Assembly (NCBI GenBank): GCA_965249005.1
Contig: CBDFLD010000020.1
Span: 620,001-684,000 of the forward strand
Reading direction: 5' to 3'
Source: CBDFLD01 sp965249005
GTDB lineage: Bacteria; Acidobacteriota; UBA6911
DNA: 64,000 bases
Shown here: positions 46,600 through 54,827 of the stretch, in pieces
Position numbering within the stretch: the stretch's first letter is position 1
Layout of the letters: the number at the start of each line of letters is the position of its first letter
Notes under the pieces: model-generated
What the model saw: the letters and a program-made list of their open reading frames with translations, nothing else
The model's database searches: none
What the model was told of the DNA's origin: nothing
Translations under genes and position numbers: made by a program

Positions 46600-46904
46600 G
46601 TTTTAGCTTTTAGCGATCAGCTTTCAGCGACCCACTAGCGCGGGGCGCTAGTTACTTGCAAAAGAAACTGGCCGCCAGAAGTTCATTGCGTGCCATCATG
46701 CTGGGATGAGGCTCGGCAGTTAAAACCGACAGAGCATTGGTGCTTCTATGCCCGTCTTTCAGCGTGGTTCCGGTTCTTTGGCGGTCACTTGTTTGGTGGC
46801 GTGATTCTCGTTCCTTGATGGACGGAAGCTCGACCCCGTTTGAGAGGTTTTTAAACCCTTCCGCAACCGGGCCGAGCCCCCAACCGTTAAGGAGATTAAA
46901 TTCT
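46600..46904 (+). ncRNA. Candidate IS110 bridge-RNA region (5' non-coding end of the element)
   Basis: These 305 bp between tRNA-Ser and the IS110-family gene have no coding signal. From about 46675 to 46890 they contain several inverted and near-inverted segments, such as the AGGTTTTTAAACC element near 46842. IS110-group elements carry a structured RNA upstream of the recombinase gene that pairs with donor and target DNA. Position and length fit, but the RNA itself and the element's left border cannot be fixed without comparison to other copies. The first 70 bp include a partial copy of the dispersed repeat. Confidence 0.4.
46625..46671 (+). repeat. Dispersed hairpin repeat, partial copy (5' half only)
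   Basis: CAGCGACCCACTAGCGC-GGG-GCGCTAGTTACTTG aligns with CAGCGACTGACCGGCGC-GCT-GCGCCGGTCACTTG at 48295. Two stem positions have changed on both sides (T-A for C-G and A-T for G-C), so pairing is kept. Similarity fades after about 46671, where IS110-derived sequence may begin. Confidence 0.6.
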
Positions 46905-48275
46905 ATGCCAAGACATCGAAAATCACGATCCAAATCGAAACGAAATCCTTTTACCTTCCCTCCACTCAATCTCAATGTTGCAGGCATCGACGTTGGAAAT
47001 GCCCAACACTATGTTGCCGTGCCACAAGACCGTGATTCTGAACCGGTCCGTCGATTCGAGTGCTTTACGGCTGATCTGCATCGGTTGGCCAAGTGGCTGA
47101 AATCCTGCGATATCGACACAGTCGCCATGGAGTCCACCGGCAGTTATTGGATTCCTTTATATCAAGTCCTGGACGCTCGCGGCTTCACCGTCAAGTTGGT
47201 CAACGCTCACGATGTCCAGAAGGTCCCCGGACGTAAGAGCGACGTGAAGGATTGTCAATGGCTGCAAAAGCTCGAGACTTTCGGACTGCTCAAGAATTCC
47301 TATCGTCCTCCAAACGAGATCTGTGTGCTTCGAACCTACTGGCGTCAGCGAGATAATCTCGTCAAATCAGCCAGTACCTGTATTCAACACATGCAAAAAG
47401 CTCTGACAGAAATGAATATCCAACTCGCCAACGTCATCAGCGACATCAGTGGTGTCACGGGACTCGCAATCATTCGTGCTATCCTCGACGGCGAACGAGA
47501 CCCTGACAAACTCGCTCAACTCAAACACCCCCGAATCCGATCGGGCCGAGATCTTATTGCCAAAAGTCTCCACGGCGACTGGCGCCAAGAATTGCTCTTT
47601 GTCCTCGGTCAGTCTCTGCAAATGTACGAGACCTACCAGAGTAAAATCGCTGACTGTGACAGAGCCATCCATGCCCATATCCAAACCTTCAACAACAAGG
47701 CTGATACCCAAACTCATCCATTGCCGGGACGCAAGGGATCGAAACCTCGCGGAAACGCTCCCCAGTTTGACCTACGCTCCGAACTGTATCGCATTACCGG
47801 TGTCGATCTTACTTCCGTGGACGGCATCGATGTCATGACCGCTTCTACCGTCATCGCCGAAGTCGGAGTCGATATAAGCCCCTGGAAAACTGAGAAGCAC
47901 TTCGCCGCCTGGTTGGCACTGGCACCCTGCAATGCCATCAGTGGCGGCAAGGTAATTAGACGAGGGACCAAGCAAGTCAAAAACCGCACCGCCCATGCCC
48001 TCCGGATGGCTGCCTCAACACTCCGGCACAGTAAAAGTGCCCTAGGGGCCAACTACCGACGTCTCCGCGCCCGCTTGGGTCCCGCCAAGGCCATTACCGC
48101 CATCGCTCATAAACTCGCACGAATTATCTATCGCATGCTCAAATACGGCCAGCAATACGCAGACAAAGGAGCGCAATACTATGAGTCCAAGTACCAGGAA
48201 CAACAACTCCGATACCTTAAGAAAAAGGCCAAACAGCTCAACATGCAACTGGTTCCATCTACAGCACTAACATGA
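46905..48275 (+). CDS. IS110-family transposase (DEDD/serine recombinase)
   Basis: 456 residues from ATG 46905, which follows AAGGAG at 46890; the longer open frame upstream is non-coding. The RuvC-like DEDD domain shows VAGIDVGNAQHYVAV, VAMESTGSYWIPLYQ and NAHDVQKVPGRKSDVKDCQW. The C-terminal Tnp20 domain shows ITGVDLTSVDGIDVMTASTV, with the candidate catalytic serine, and WLALAPCNAISGGKVIRRGT. The long 5' and short 3' non-coding flanks favour the IS110 group over IS1111. Confidence 0.9.
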   Translation: MPRHRKSRSKSKRNPFTFPPLNLNVAGIDVGNAQHYVAVPQDRDSEPVRRFECFTADLHRLAKWLKSCDIDTVAMESTGSYWIPLYQVLDARGFTVKLVNAHDVQKVPGRKSDVKDCQWLQKLETFGLLKNSYRPPNEICVLRTYWRQRDNLVKSASTCIQHMQKALTEMNIQLANVISDISGVTGLAIIRAILDGERDPDKLAQLKHPRIRSGRDLIAKSLHGDWRQELLFVLGQSLQMYETYQSKIADCDRAIHAHIQTFNNKADTQTHPLPGRKGSKPRGNAPQFDLRSELYRITGVDLTSVDGIDVMTASTVIAEVGVDISPWKTEKHFAAWLALAPCNAISGGKVIRRGTKQVKNRTAHALRMAASTLRHSKSALGANYRRLRARLGPAKAITAIAHKLARIIYRMLKYGQQYADKGAQYYESKYQEQQLRYLKKKAKQLNMQLVPSTALT

Positions 48276-48294
48276 TTAGTTTCTTGAGAGCGAT

Positions 48295-48426
48295 CAGCGA
48301 CTGACCGGCGCGCTGCGCCGGTCACTTGGGAACGTAACTGCACTGCACAGCCTGAAAAACGTGGTTCTTGGCGATTTGCTAAGTTACACATATAACAGCA
48401 GATCCGCGAGCAGTTACTGGAGAGCT
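48295..48426 (+). repeat. Dispersed hairpin repeat, copy 3
   Basis: It begins 19 bp after the IS110 transposase stop. The 10-bp stem TGACCGGCGC/GCGCCGGTCA has loop GCT. The rest carries GGGAACGTAACTGC, TTGCTAAGTTACAC and GCAGTTACTGGAGAGCT. It lies just past the 3' end of the DUF4416 gene on the opposite strand. Confidence 0.88.
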
Positions 48427-48471
48427 TTCAGCTTCCCGCCAGTTTCAGCGATCAGCTCTCAGCATCCGCAT

Positions 48472-49011
48472 TTAGCGGGACTTGTGGAGCTGAGCTCGAT
48501 AACGATTTCTCAAGTCCGTGAAGTACACATGATACCGGCCACTGCGGAAGTCCGGGAACGTCCACGGCAGTGCCTGCCATTGTCCGCCCCGGTAATGCAT
48601 CGTTACTTCGGCGTAGATTCCCCGGGATAGGAGGATCCGATGGTAGAAGTTCTTGGTGCTGGCCAGAACGAGCTTTGCCTCCTCCAAGTAACCCGGGTCG
48701 AGATTGATCGGCCGCGGAACCGGCGTTTCCCCTGATCTCCAATTGCATTCAATGGTGTTGGTGCGAATCTTGATGCCCGCGAGTGAGTCGGGGGGGATCA
48801 GGTCGGAGAACCCGAAGAAGTACCTCGAAAGCGGGCCTCCCATCTCCTCGTGGTAATAGTCGGTCTCGTGGAAGGCGAACGGACCGCCCTTGGATTCAAT
48901 CTGACCGAACTCACGGGAAAGCACCGCCCCCACGTCGGCAACGAGCTCCGGCCGGGAGGTCAAAAGTCCGACAAAGAGCTTGACGGGCTCGGGCGCTCGA
49001 TTGGATCCCAT
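48472..49011 (-). CDS. DUF4416 family protein
   Basis: 179 residues. EPVKLFVGLLTSRPELVADV at the start, FAFHETDYYHEEMGGPLSRY in the middle and NLDPGYLEEAKLVLASTKNF are the hallmarks of the family. Function is unknown; the family is common in thermophilic and anaerobic lineages and Acidobacteriota. A dispersed-repeat copy lies 45 bp beyond its stop codon. Confidence 0.9.
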   Translation of the reverse strand: MGSNRAPEPVKLFVGLLTSRPELVADVGAVLSREFGQIESKGGPFAFHETDYYHEEMGGPLSRYFFGFSDLIPPDSLAGIKIRTNTIECNWRSGETPVPRPINLDPGYLEEAKLVLASTKNFYHRILLSRGIYAEVTMHYRGGQWQALPWTFPDFRSGRYHVYFTDLRNRYRAQLHKSR

Positions 49012-49146
49012 GGGTTTCTCACCGGGTTCCTAATAACCTTAGCATCTCGGCGTCCTTGTGTGTGGATGGAAGAAGGTCTCGTCGGCACCCGTCGGCAAGA
49101 CTGGCCATGGGCTGTTCTGGAAACTTACCCATGGAGGATGTTGAAT

Positions 49147-49686
49147 ATGAACCGATTTGTAGCAAGCATTTTGACTCTGGCCCTACTCGTGTTGGCGAGC
49201 CCGTTTGTGGATATGAACTCGATCGCACTGGGACAGGAAACGGATAAACGCAACGATAAGCCCACTGATCGACCCACTGATCGACCTACCGATAGACCCA
49301 CCGATCGACCCAGCGATAGACCTACCGATCGACCGGAAGACCGGGAGATCTGGAGGCATCTGGTTCACCGTCTCGGTCTCACCGAAGATCAACAGATCTT
49401 CTTGCTTCAGGAAGCCGCAGCGTTCAAACATGATGTAACACCATTCATTCGTCAGCTGAATGAGTGCGCAGAGGCGCTGCGCAGACTGAAGGAGACCGAC
49501 GGAGATCCTGAGCTGATTCGGAGGGCGGAAAATTGTGTTCTGGACCATCTTGAGACGATCAGCCGGCTGTTTGATGCGTTCGTGCAGAATGTTGCCCGGA
49601 TTCTCAACGACGACCAGCAGCACGCCCTGCGTCAGGTGGTCAAGGTCCTGCTCGTGATCTTCGAGATCAACCTACCGATACTATAG
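49147..49686 (+). CDS. Secreted protein with (TDRP)n repeats, unknown function
   Basis: 179 residues. A signal peptide (MNRFVASILTLALLVLASPF) is followed by a tetrapeptide repeat region, PTDR repeated six times with one S variant, coded by 12-bp units at about 49261-49335. A helical domain then resembles periplasmic Spy/CpxP-like or heavy-metal-resistance proteins in its pattern (LTEDQQIFLLQEAA and ARILNDDQQHALRQVVKVLL), though no family was assigned. ATG 49147 fits best with GGAGG nine bases upstream. A strong terminator follows immediately. Confidence 0.75.
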   Translation: MNRFVASILTLALLVLASPFVDMNSIALGQETDKRNDKPTDRPTDRPTDRPTDRPSDRPTDRPEDREIWRHLVHRLGLTEDQQIFLLQEAAAFKHDVTPFIRQLNECAEALRRLKETDGDPELIRRAENCVLDHLETISRLFDAFVQNVARILNDDQQHALRQVVKVLLVIFEINLPIL

Positions 49687-49714
49687 GCGCCGAGCCTGCG
49701 GCTCGGCGCGCTTT
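49687..49714 (+). terminator. Rho-independent-type terminator
   Basis: GCGCCGAGCC-TGC-GGCTCGGCGC is a perfect 10-bp stem right after the stop codon at 49686, followed by GCTTTGCGCTT. The T-run is weak, but the hairpin is strong. Confidence 0.75.
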
Positions 49715-49777
49715 GCGCTTACCGCCTTTTTGGGTGGCATTGCATGGACGCCCCGATCGAGGGGCGTCTTCCCCTCA

Positions 49778-49909
49778 CAGCGCTGACTGGCGCAACGCGC
49801 CAGTCGCTTGGGAACGTAACTGCGCAGCGCACCGTGAAAAACCGTGGTTTTTGACGATTTGCTAAGTTACACGCATAGCAGCAGATCAGCGAGCAGTTAC
49901 TGGAGAGCT
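49778..49909 (+). repeat. Dispersed hairpin repeat, copy 4
   Basis: The cleanest copy: 9-bp stem GACTGGCGC-AAC-GCGCCAGTC, then GGGAACGTAACTGCGCAGC, an AAAAAC-CGTG-GTTTTT hairpin, TTGCTAAGTTACACGCATAG, and closing GCAGTTACTGGAGAGCT. It lies just beyond the 3' end of queC on the other strand. Confidence 0.9.
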
Positions 49910-49941
49910 CTAACAGGTCGAGAGACCGTAGCCGTCTTTCA

Positions 49942-50631
49942 TCAATCGCTGACGTAGTGGGTGGGGTCAGGGATGCTGGCTTCCTGAAAGCCCTTCTGGC
50001 GGATGATGCATGAATCGCATTTTCCACAGCAGATGCCTTCGGGGGTCGGATCATAACAACTGTGGGTCAAGGAGAAATCGACACCGGCATCGATCCCGGC
50101 CCGAATGATTTCAGCCTTCCCCATGTGAAGAAGCGGGGCGTGAACGCGGTAAGAGACTTCATTCTCCACACCGGCCTTGGTGGCCACCGAGGCCAGCCGT
50201 TCGAAGGCTTCCAAGAACTCCGGCCTGCAATCCGGATAACCGGAGTAATCGACGGCGTTGACGCCGACAAAGATATCCGAGGCTCCGAGAGCTTCACACC
50301 AACCGAGAGCAAAGCTCAAAAAAATTGTGTTTCTGGCGGGAACATAGGTTTCCGGAATCCCCACGGCGAGCTGATCCAAGGATCGATTCTTGGGTACGGG
50401 GATGCTGCCGGTCAGCGCTGAAGCCCCGAACGCGCGTAGATCGATTGTCAATACCTTGTGTGCCTTCGCCCCTACAGCGGAGACGATCTTTCGGGCAGCC
50501 TCGAGCTCGAAACGGTGGCGCTGGCCATAGTCGAAGCTCAAGGCGAAGACTTCCCACCCTTGGCCGCGCGCAAGGGCCAGCACGGTGGAGGAGTCGATGC
50601 CCCCGCTGACGAGCACGACCGCCTGTTTCAT
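49942..50631 (-). CDS. queC: 7-cyano-7-deazaguanine synthase
   Basis: 229 residues. The PP-loop is LVSGGIDSSTVLALA, followed by FALSFDYGQRHRFELEAARK and PARNTIFLSFALGWCEALGA. The zinc site is at the C-terminus: CYDPTPEGICCGKCDSC. It makes preQ0 for queuosine synthesis, using ATP and ammonia. No preQ1 riboswitch was seen in the short leader. Confidence 0.96.
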   Translation of the reverse strand: MKQAVVLVSGGIDSSTVLALARGQGWEVFALSFDYGQRHRFELEAARKIVSAVGAKAHKVLTIDLRAFGASALTGSIPVPKNRSLDQLAVGIPETYVPARNTIFLSFALGWCEALGASDIFVGVNAVDYSGYPDCRPEFLEAFERLASVATKAGVENEVSYRVHAPLLHMGKAEIIRAGIDAGVDFSLTHSCYDPTPEGICCGKCDSCIIRQKGFQEASIPDPTHYVSD

Positions 50632-50758
50632 GAATTCCTCTCGCCTCGTTTGGAAGGGGTAGATGCATCTCCCACCACTTCGCTTTCCATCGTGAAATCC
50701 GTTTCGTCCAGTCTACGGCTCCGAGGCCAATGCTACAATGAGGGTTTTCGAGGGAATG

Positions 50759-52699
50759 ATGCTTCAAATCAAAGGCCTGGGAAAATCATTTCGTGGGGAA
50801 TGGCTCTTTCGCACATTGGATTTCCAGATTAACGAGCTGGACCGGATTGGGCTGGTCGGAGACAACGGGACCGGGAAAACCACCCTGCTAAAGATGCTCG
50901 GTGGCGTCGTGCCTCCCGACGAAGGGGATATTTCGCGTCCGAGGAGCCTCGTGTGCGGGTATCTTCCTCAGGAAGGCATTGTAACAATCGGCAAGACCGT
51001 CTTCGAGGAAGTGCGGAGTGTCTTCGAAGATCTCCGTTCGCTGGAGCAAGAGTGCGAGAAACTCGAAGCGGAACTCGCCGAAACAACCCCATCCGACCCG
51101 GAATACGAGAAGAGGATGGAGCGTTACGCGACGGTATCGCAGCGATTCTCTTTGCAGGGGGGATACGTCGTCGAGGCGAAGGTGAAGTCGGTCTTGCAAG
51201 GGCTAGGCTTTTCCGAGGCCGACTGGAATCGTCCTTGCGAAGAGTACAGCGGTGGCTGGCAGATGCGCATCGCGCTGGCCAAGCTGCTGCTGACCGAGCC
51301 CGGGCTGTTGATGCTGGACGAGCCCACGAATCATCTAGACCTGGAGGCCCGAAACTGGCTCGAAGATTATCTCCAGTCCTACCCGGCCGCGGTTATCCTC
51401 GTTTCACACGACCGGTACTTTCTCGACGCCACCATTGGTCGTGTGGTCGAGATTCGCAACCGAAGCGCTCACCTCTACAAGGGCAACTATGGCGACCATC
51501 TACGTCAGCGGCAAGAAAGGCTGGTCAAACTCGAGGCGGAGTACAAAGCTCAGCAGAAGGAAATTGCCCGGATCAAGGCGTTCGCAGATCGATTTCGCTA
51601 CAAGCCGACCAAGGCGGCCCAGGTTCAAAGCCGGCTGAAGGAACTCGAACGGATGGAACGGATCGAACTGCCATCGGAGGCAAAACCAATCTCGATCCGG
51701 TTTCCGGAGGGTCCCCGCACCGGGCGGATCGTGCTGGAGCTAGAGGCCGTGACCGCGGGCTACGGGGCCGAGCCCGTGTTCGAAGATCTTGGACTGATTC
51801 TGGAGCGTGGTGAAAGGATCGCTCTGGTGGGGCCCAACGGCGCGGGAAAATCCACCCTCATGAAGCTGCTGGCCGGGCGGCTATCCCTTCAGGGCGGTGC
51901 GCGCACGCAAGGACACAATGTGCTGGTTTCCTACTACTCTCAAGAACAGCAAGATATCTTGAGCTCCACGCGCACGGTTTGGGAAGAGGTCTATGCCACG
52001 GCCCCGAGCGAAATCATTCCGAAGCTGCGCACACTGCTGGGATGCTTTCTCTTTTCGGGCGATGCCGTCGAAAAGCCTGTGTCCGTGTTGAGCGGTGGCG
52101 AAAAAAGCCGGCTGGTGCTGTGCAAGCTGTTGCTGTCGCCGGCGAACTGTCTCCTGCTGGATGAGCCCACGAACCATCTCGATATCCGATCCAAAGATAT
52201 TCTGATGGATTCGCTGCGCCACTACGGCGGCACCATAGTCTTCGTGAGCCACGACCGATATTTCCTGGACGGCCTGGCGAATCGGGTAGTCGAGGTCGGG
52301 GAAGGAAAAGCGGTCTCGTACCTCGGAAACTACGAGGACTTTCTCTACAAGAAGAATGCCGACGCGGCTCGTGAAGATCAAAATTCGAGTGGGAGCGGGA
52401 AGGTGCCGGCGGAAGTGCCGCAGCCGCCGGATCGAGATCGCCGCAAGAAGAGGGTCAATCCGATCAAGATCAACCAGTTGACCCAGAAGATCCACAACGT
52501 GGAAGACATCATCGCGGGTCACGAGACCCGCATTGCGGTACTGGGTAAGATGCTGGCAAGGGAAGAACTGTACCGGGACTATGATCTATTTCGATCGACC
52601 CAGCAGGAACATGAAAAGTTGCAACTAGAGTTGGCCGAGCAAATGAAGCAATGGGAACGGCTTCAAAACGAGCTCTCTAGCCTGACAGCGGACGCCTGA
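50759..52699 (+). CDS. ABC-F family ATPase
   Basis: About 646 residues with two ATP-binding domains and no membrane segments. Domain 1 has GDNGTGKTTLLKMLGG, YSGGWQMR and MLDEPTNHLDLEARN. Domain 2 has GPNGAGKSTLMKLLAG, LSGGEKSRLV and LLDEPTNHLDIRS. Between them is the P-site interaction motif region (RYKPTKAAQVQSRLKELERM). A charged C-terminal coiled coil follows. ABC-F proteins act on stalled or antibiotic-bound ribosomes. ATG 50756 or 50759 are both possible; GAGGGA favours 50759. Confidence 0.92.
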   Translation: MLQIKGLGKSFRGEWLFRTLDFQINELDRIGLVGDNGTGKTTLLKMLGGVVPPDEGDISRPRSLVCGYLPQEGIVTIGKTVFEEVRSVFEDLRSLEQECEKLEAELAETTPSDPEYEKRMERYATVSQRFSLQGGYVVEAKVKSVLQGLGFSEADWNRPCEEYSGGWQMRIALAKLLLTEPGLLMLDEPTNHLDLEARNWLEDYLQSYPAAVILVSHDRYFLDATIGRVVEIRNRSAHLYKGNYGDHLRQRQERLVKLEAEYKAQQKEIARIKAFADRFRYKPTKAAQVQSRLKELERMERIELPSEAKPISIRFPEGPRTGRIVLELEAVTAGYGAEPVFEDLGLILERGERIALVGPNGAGKSTLMKLLAGRLSLQGGARTQGHNVLVSYYSQEQQDILSSTRTVWEEVYATAPSEIIPKLRTLLGCFLFSGDAVEKPVSVLSGGEKSRLVLCKLLLSPANCLLLDEPTNHLDIRSKDILMDSLRHYGGTIVFVSHDRYFLDGLANRVVEVGEGKAVSYLGNYEDFLYKKNADAAREDQNSSGSGKVPAEVPQPPDRDRRKKRVNPIKINQLTQKIHNVEDIIAGHETRIAVLGKMLAREELYRDYDLFRSTQQEHEKLQLELAEQMKQWERLQNELSSLTADA

Positions 52700-52758
52700 C
52701 CGGTCCCGCGATTTTCTCTGGTTTCCATGGACCCTCGAGATTTACAGTACTGGAACTT

Positions 52759-54063
52759 GGTGATGTAACTTTGCTTGTGTAAAAAGAAAGAGGGTGTAAG
52801 TTTGGTTTTTTCGCTGCGATGGCAAAAACCAACTCCAAGAAAGGAGCTTACACCCAATGGCGAAATTAACACCGATGACCGAACAATTCCAACATTTCCT
52901 TGATGAGGTAAAAGAAGACTTTTGGGGAGATGTGTATAGCAAGACAAAGCTGGCGTGGAAACGGTATTTCGAGACTGAATCACAGCGGCAGAGAGACCGT
53001 TATTGTGGCTTTGGATGGTATGAAAGAGGTGGGCAGAGAAAGAGAGAGTACCGCAATGGATACTATGAACGGGACTTTGTGACCCGCTTTGGAACGTTAC
53101 GGTTGCGGATTGCCCGGAGCCGGAACAAGAATTTTCTCCCGAAGGGATTACAACGGTTTCAACGACGAGCTGACGAGGTAACGTTGCTGATACGAGAGGC
53201 GTTTCTCAGAGGAATCAGCACACGGACGGTGGGACGGATTGTGGCGATCATGACGGGAGAAGTTGTCAGTGCACAGACGGTATCGCAGCTGACACGAGAG
53301 CTAGATGAAGCAGTACAGCGATTTCACCGAGCTCGGTTGAGTGACGAATGGAAGACACTGTTTCTGGACGGAGTGAGTCTGAGGGTAAGACGTCCGAGTG
53401 GGCGGAAACGGGTGCAGATGCTGGTGGCCTACGGGGTGAGAGCGGATGGTAGCCGGCAGCTTTTGGCATTTATGCGCAGCAGTGGAGAGAGTCAAGCTGC
53501 CTGGGAAGGACTCTTAGGAGATCTGTACCGGCGTGGTATAGAGGGAGATAACCTCGAGCTGATTGTGACCGACGGCTGTGCAGGTCTGGCAGCGGCCATT
53601 GAAACGATCTATCCGAGAGCTCAGCACCAACGCTGCTGGGCACATAAGATGCGAAACATCGTCAATTCAGTCCGAAAGTGCGATCGAGACCAGATCAAGC
53701 AGGATGCACGGGCCATCTACCAGGCCGATAGCCGTCGGGATGCACTGACAGCTTTCAGGAGGCTGAAGCGTTGCTGGCACAAGGATTATCCGAAGATGGT
53801 GAATCGATTGGAGAAGGATCTCCCTGAGTTACTGGCCTTTTACAGCTTCCCACGGCCTCTGTGGAAGAAGCTACGAACCACCAACGTCATCGAACGCTGC
53901 TTCGTTGAGGTTCGACGGAGAACGCGTCCGATGGTTTGCTTTGTTAATGTCCAGAGTGTCGACAGAATCATTTACTCGATCTTCCATCGATTCAATCTCG
54001 ATTGGAAGGAACAACGACCAACTCGTACCCTCGACCTTTTTACACAAGCAGCTTGACATGACC
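52759..54063 (+). mobile_element. IS256-family insertion sequence, 1305 bp
   Basis: The ends share GGTGATGT.../GGTCATGT... and TGCTTGTGTAAAAA in inverted orientation. The flanking 9-bp repeats CTGGAACTT (52750-52758) and CAGGAACTT (54064-54072) differ at one base, in line with the 8-9-bp target duplication usual for IS256. The transposase gene is intact. Confidence 0.88.
52857..54056 (+). CDS. IS256-family (mutator-type) transposase
   Basis: 399 residues. The DDE residues are in TLFLDGVSLRV, LIVTDGCAGLAAAI and TTNVIERCFVEVRRRTRPM. The conserved QHQRCWAHKMRNI lies between the second aspartate and the glutamate. AAGGAG sits about ten bases upstream of the ATG. The length is typical, and no frameshift or stop was seen, so the element may still be active. 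Confidence 0.94.
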   Translation: MAKLTPMTEQFQHFLDEVKEDFWGDVYSKTKLAWKRYFETESQRQRDRYCGFGWYERGGQRKREYRNGYYERDFVTRFGTLRLRIARSRNKNFLPKGLQRFQRRADEVTLLIREAFLRGISTRTVGRIVAIMTGEVVSAQTVSQLTRELDEAVQRFHRARLSDEWKTLFLDGVSLRVRRPSGRKRVQMLVAYGVRADGSRQLLAFMRSSGESQAAWEGLLGDLYRRGIEGDNLELIVTDGCAGLAAAIETIYPRAQHQRCWAHKMRNIVNSVRKCDRDQIKQDARAIYQADSRRDALTAFRRLKRCWHKDYPKMVNRLEKDLPELLAFYSFPRPLWKKLRTTNVIERCFVEVRRRTRPMVCFVNVQSVDRIIYSIFHRFNLDWKEQRPTRTLDLFTQAA

Positions 54064-54246
54064 CAGGAACTTTGGTTCTTTGCATCTGCTTCCGCAATCT
54101 GCTAAGATGAACTTCTCCACTCTGTTGAAAGAACGGGTTTTCAATCGAAATACAATTCTGAGTTCAAACAAAACGCGCGCGCGCATTGATCTCGCATTTG
54201 GCCTGCCTGTTCTCAATACGATGATCGAAGCCTTCGAGGAAAAGAG

Positions 54247-54660
54247 ATGAGTAGAAAGTATAGTCAACGTGGATACCTGGACCGCGAGAAGGAGCGCAAA
54301 TCCAAGCCTCCGCCGCGCTCCAGGGGCGGATCGGGCCGCGTTGAAACGAAGTTCATTCTGATCACTCGCTGCAATAATTGTGCAGCCGAGTTCCAGATCG
54401 AGGAGCAGGTTCAAGTCACGGATCAATGCAAAAACTGTGGCACGGATCTTCGCACCTGCCGCAATTGCCTGCACTTCGACCCGGCCGCCCGAAACGAATG
54501 CACGAAGCCGGTGGAAGTTCGAATCGCGGACAAGGGACGCAACAATTTCTGTCACTATTTCGAACCGAAAACACTGATCGAAAAGAAAGGGAGCGGAGCC
54601 GCTCCTCCAAAGCGCGAAGACAGTCACCGACAGGCTTTTCACGACCTCTTCAAGAAATAA
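54247..54660 (+). CDS. Zinc-ribbon hypothetical protein
   Basis: 137 residues. The basic N-terminus (MSRKYSQRGYLDREKERKSK) is followed by a metal-binding core: RCNNCAAEF, QCKNCGTDLRTCRNCLHFD and ECTKP, with a later NFCHYFE. Pairs CxxC, CxxC, CxxC plus single cysteines suggest two zinc sites. It may bind nucleic acid. Its ATG overlaps the stop of the preceding small ORF, and GAGGAAAAG precedes it. Confidence 0.78.
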   Translation: MSRKYSQRGYLDREKERKSKPPPRSRGGSGRVETKFILITRCNNCAAEFQIEEQVQVTDQCKNCGTDLRTCRNCLHFDPAARNECTKPVEVRIADKGRNNFCHYFEPKTLIEKKGSGAAPPKREDSHRQAFHDLFKK

Positions 54661-54827
54661 CAGCAGCGGCCCTTCATCCCATCCGTTTTTTTGGAACGTA
54701 GTCCTGCCGGCTCAACCGTGGCTGATTCGAAGATGCGGCCTACACAGACTGGTTTCAATCCAGCGTTACACACCCCCATTTTCACTCGCACTTCCAACCA
54801 TGGTAAAAACAGGGGCACTGACTTGCC

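Larger units (their letters stand above)
52727..54250 (+). pseudogene. Small ORF possibly split by the IS256 element
   Basis: If the IS256-like element and one 9-bp target repeat are removed, 52727-52758 joins 54073-54250 in frame to give a 69-residue ORF beginning MDPRDLQYWNFGSLHLLPQS and ending NTMIEAFEEKR. Its stop overlaps the next start (ATGA at 54247). The 3' part alone (from ATG 54107, 47 residues, MNFSTLLKERVFNRNTILSS) could still be translated. No similarity was recognised, so the whole ORF could be fortuitous. Confidence 0.35.

Noticed and set aside
49261..49335. CRISPR-like or minisatellite array
   Set aside because: The 12-bp units are contiguous, in frame and code for a TDRP repeat within a secreted protein; there are no spacers.
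49719..50054. ORF running through a dispersed-repeat copy, with a translated stretch that recurs at 24545-24672
   Set aside because: The shared peptide (CNLANRQKPRFFTVRCAV) only reflects the shared repeat DNA. Other copies contain frameshifts, and there is no start or ribosome site in common.
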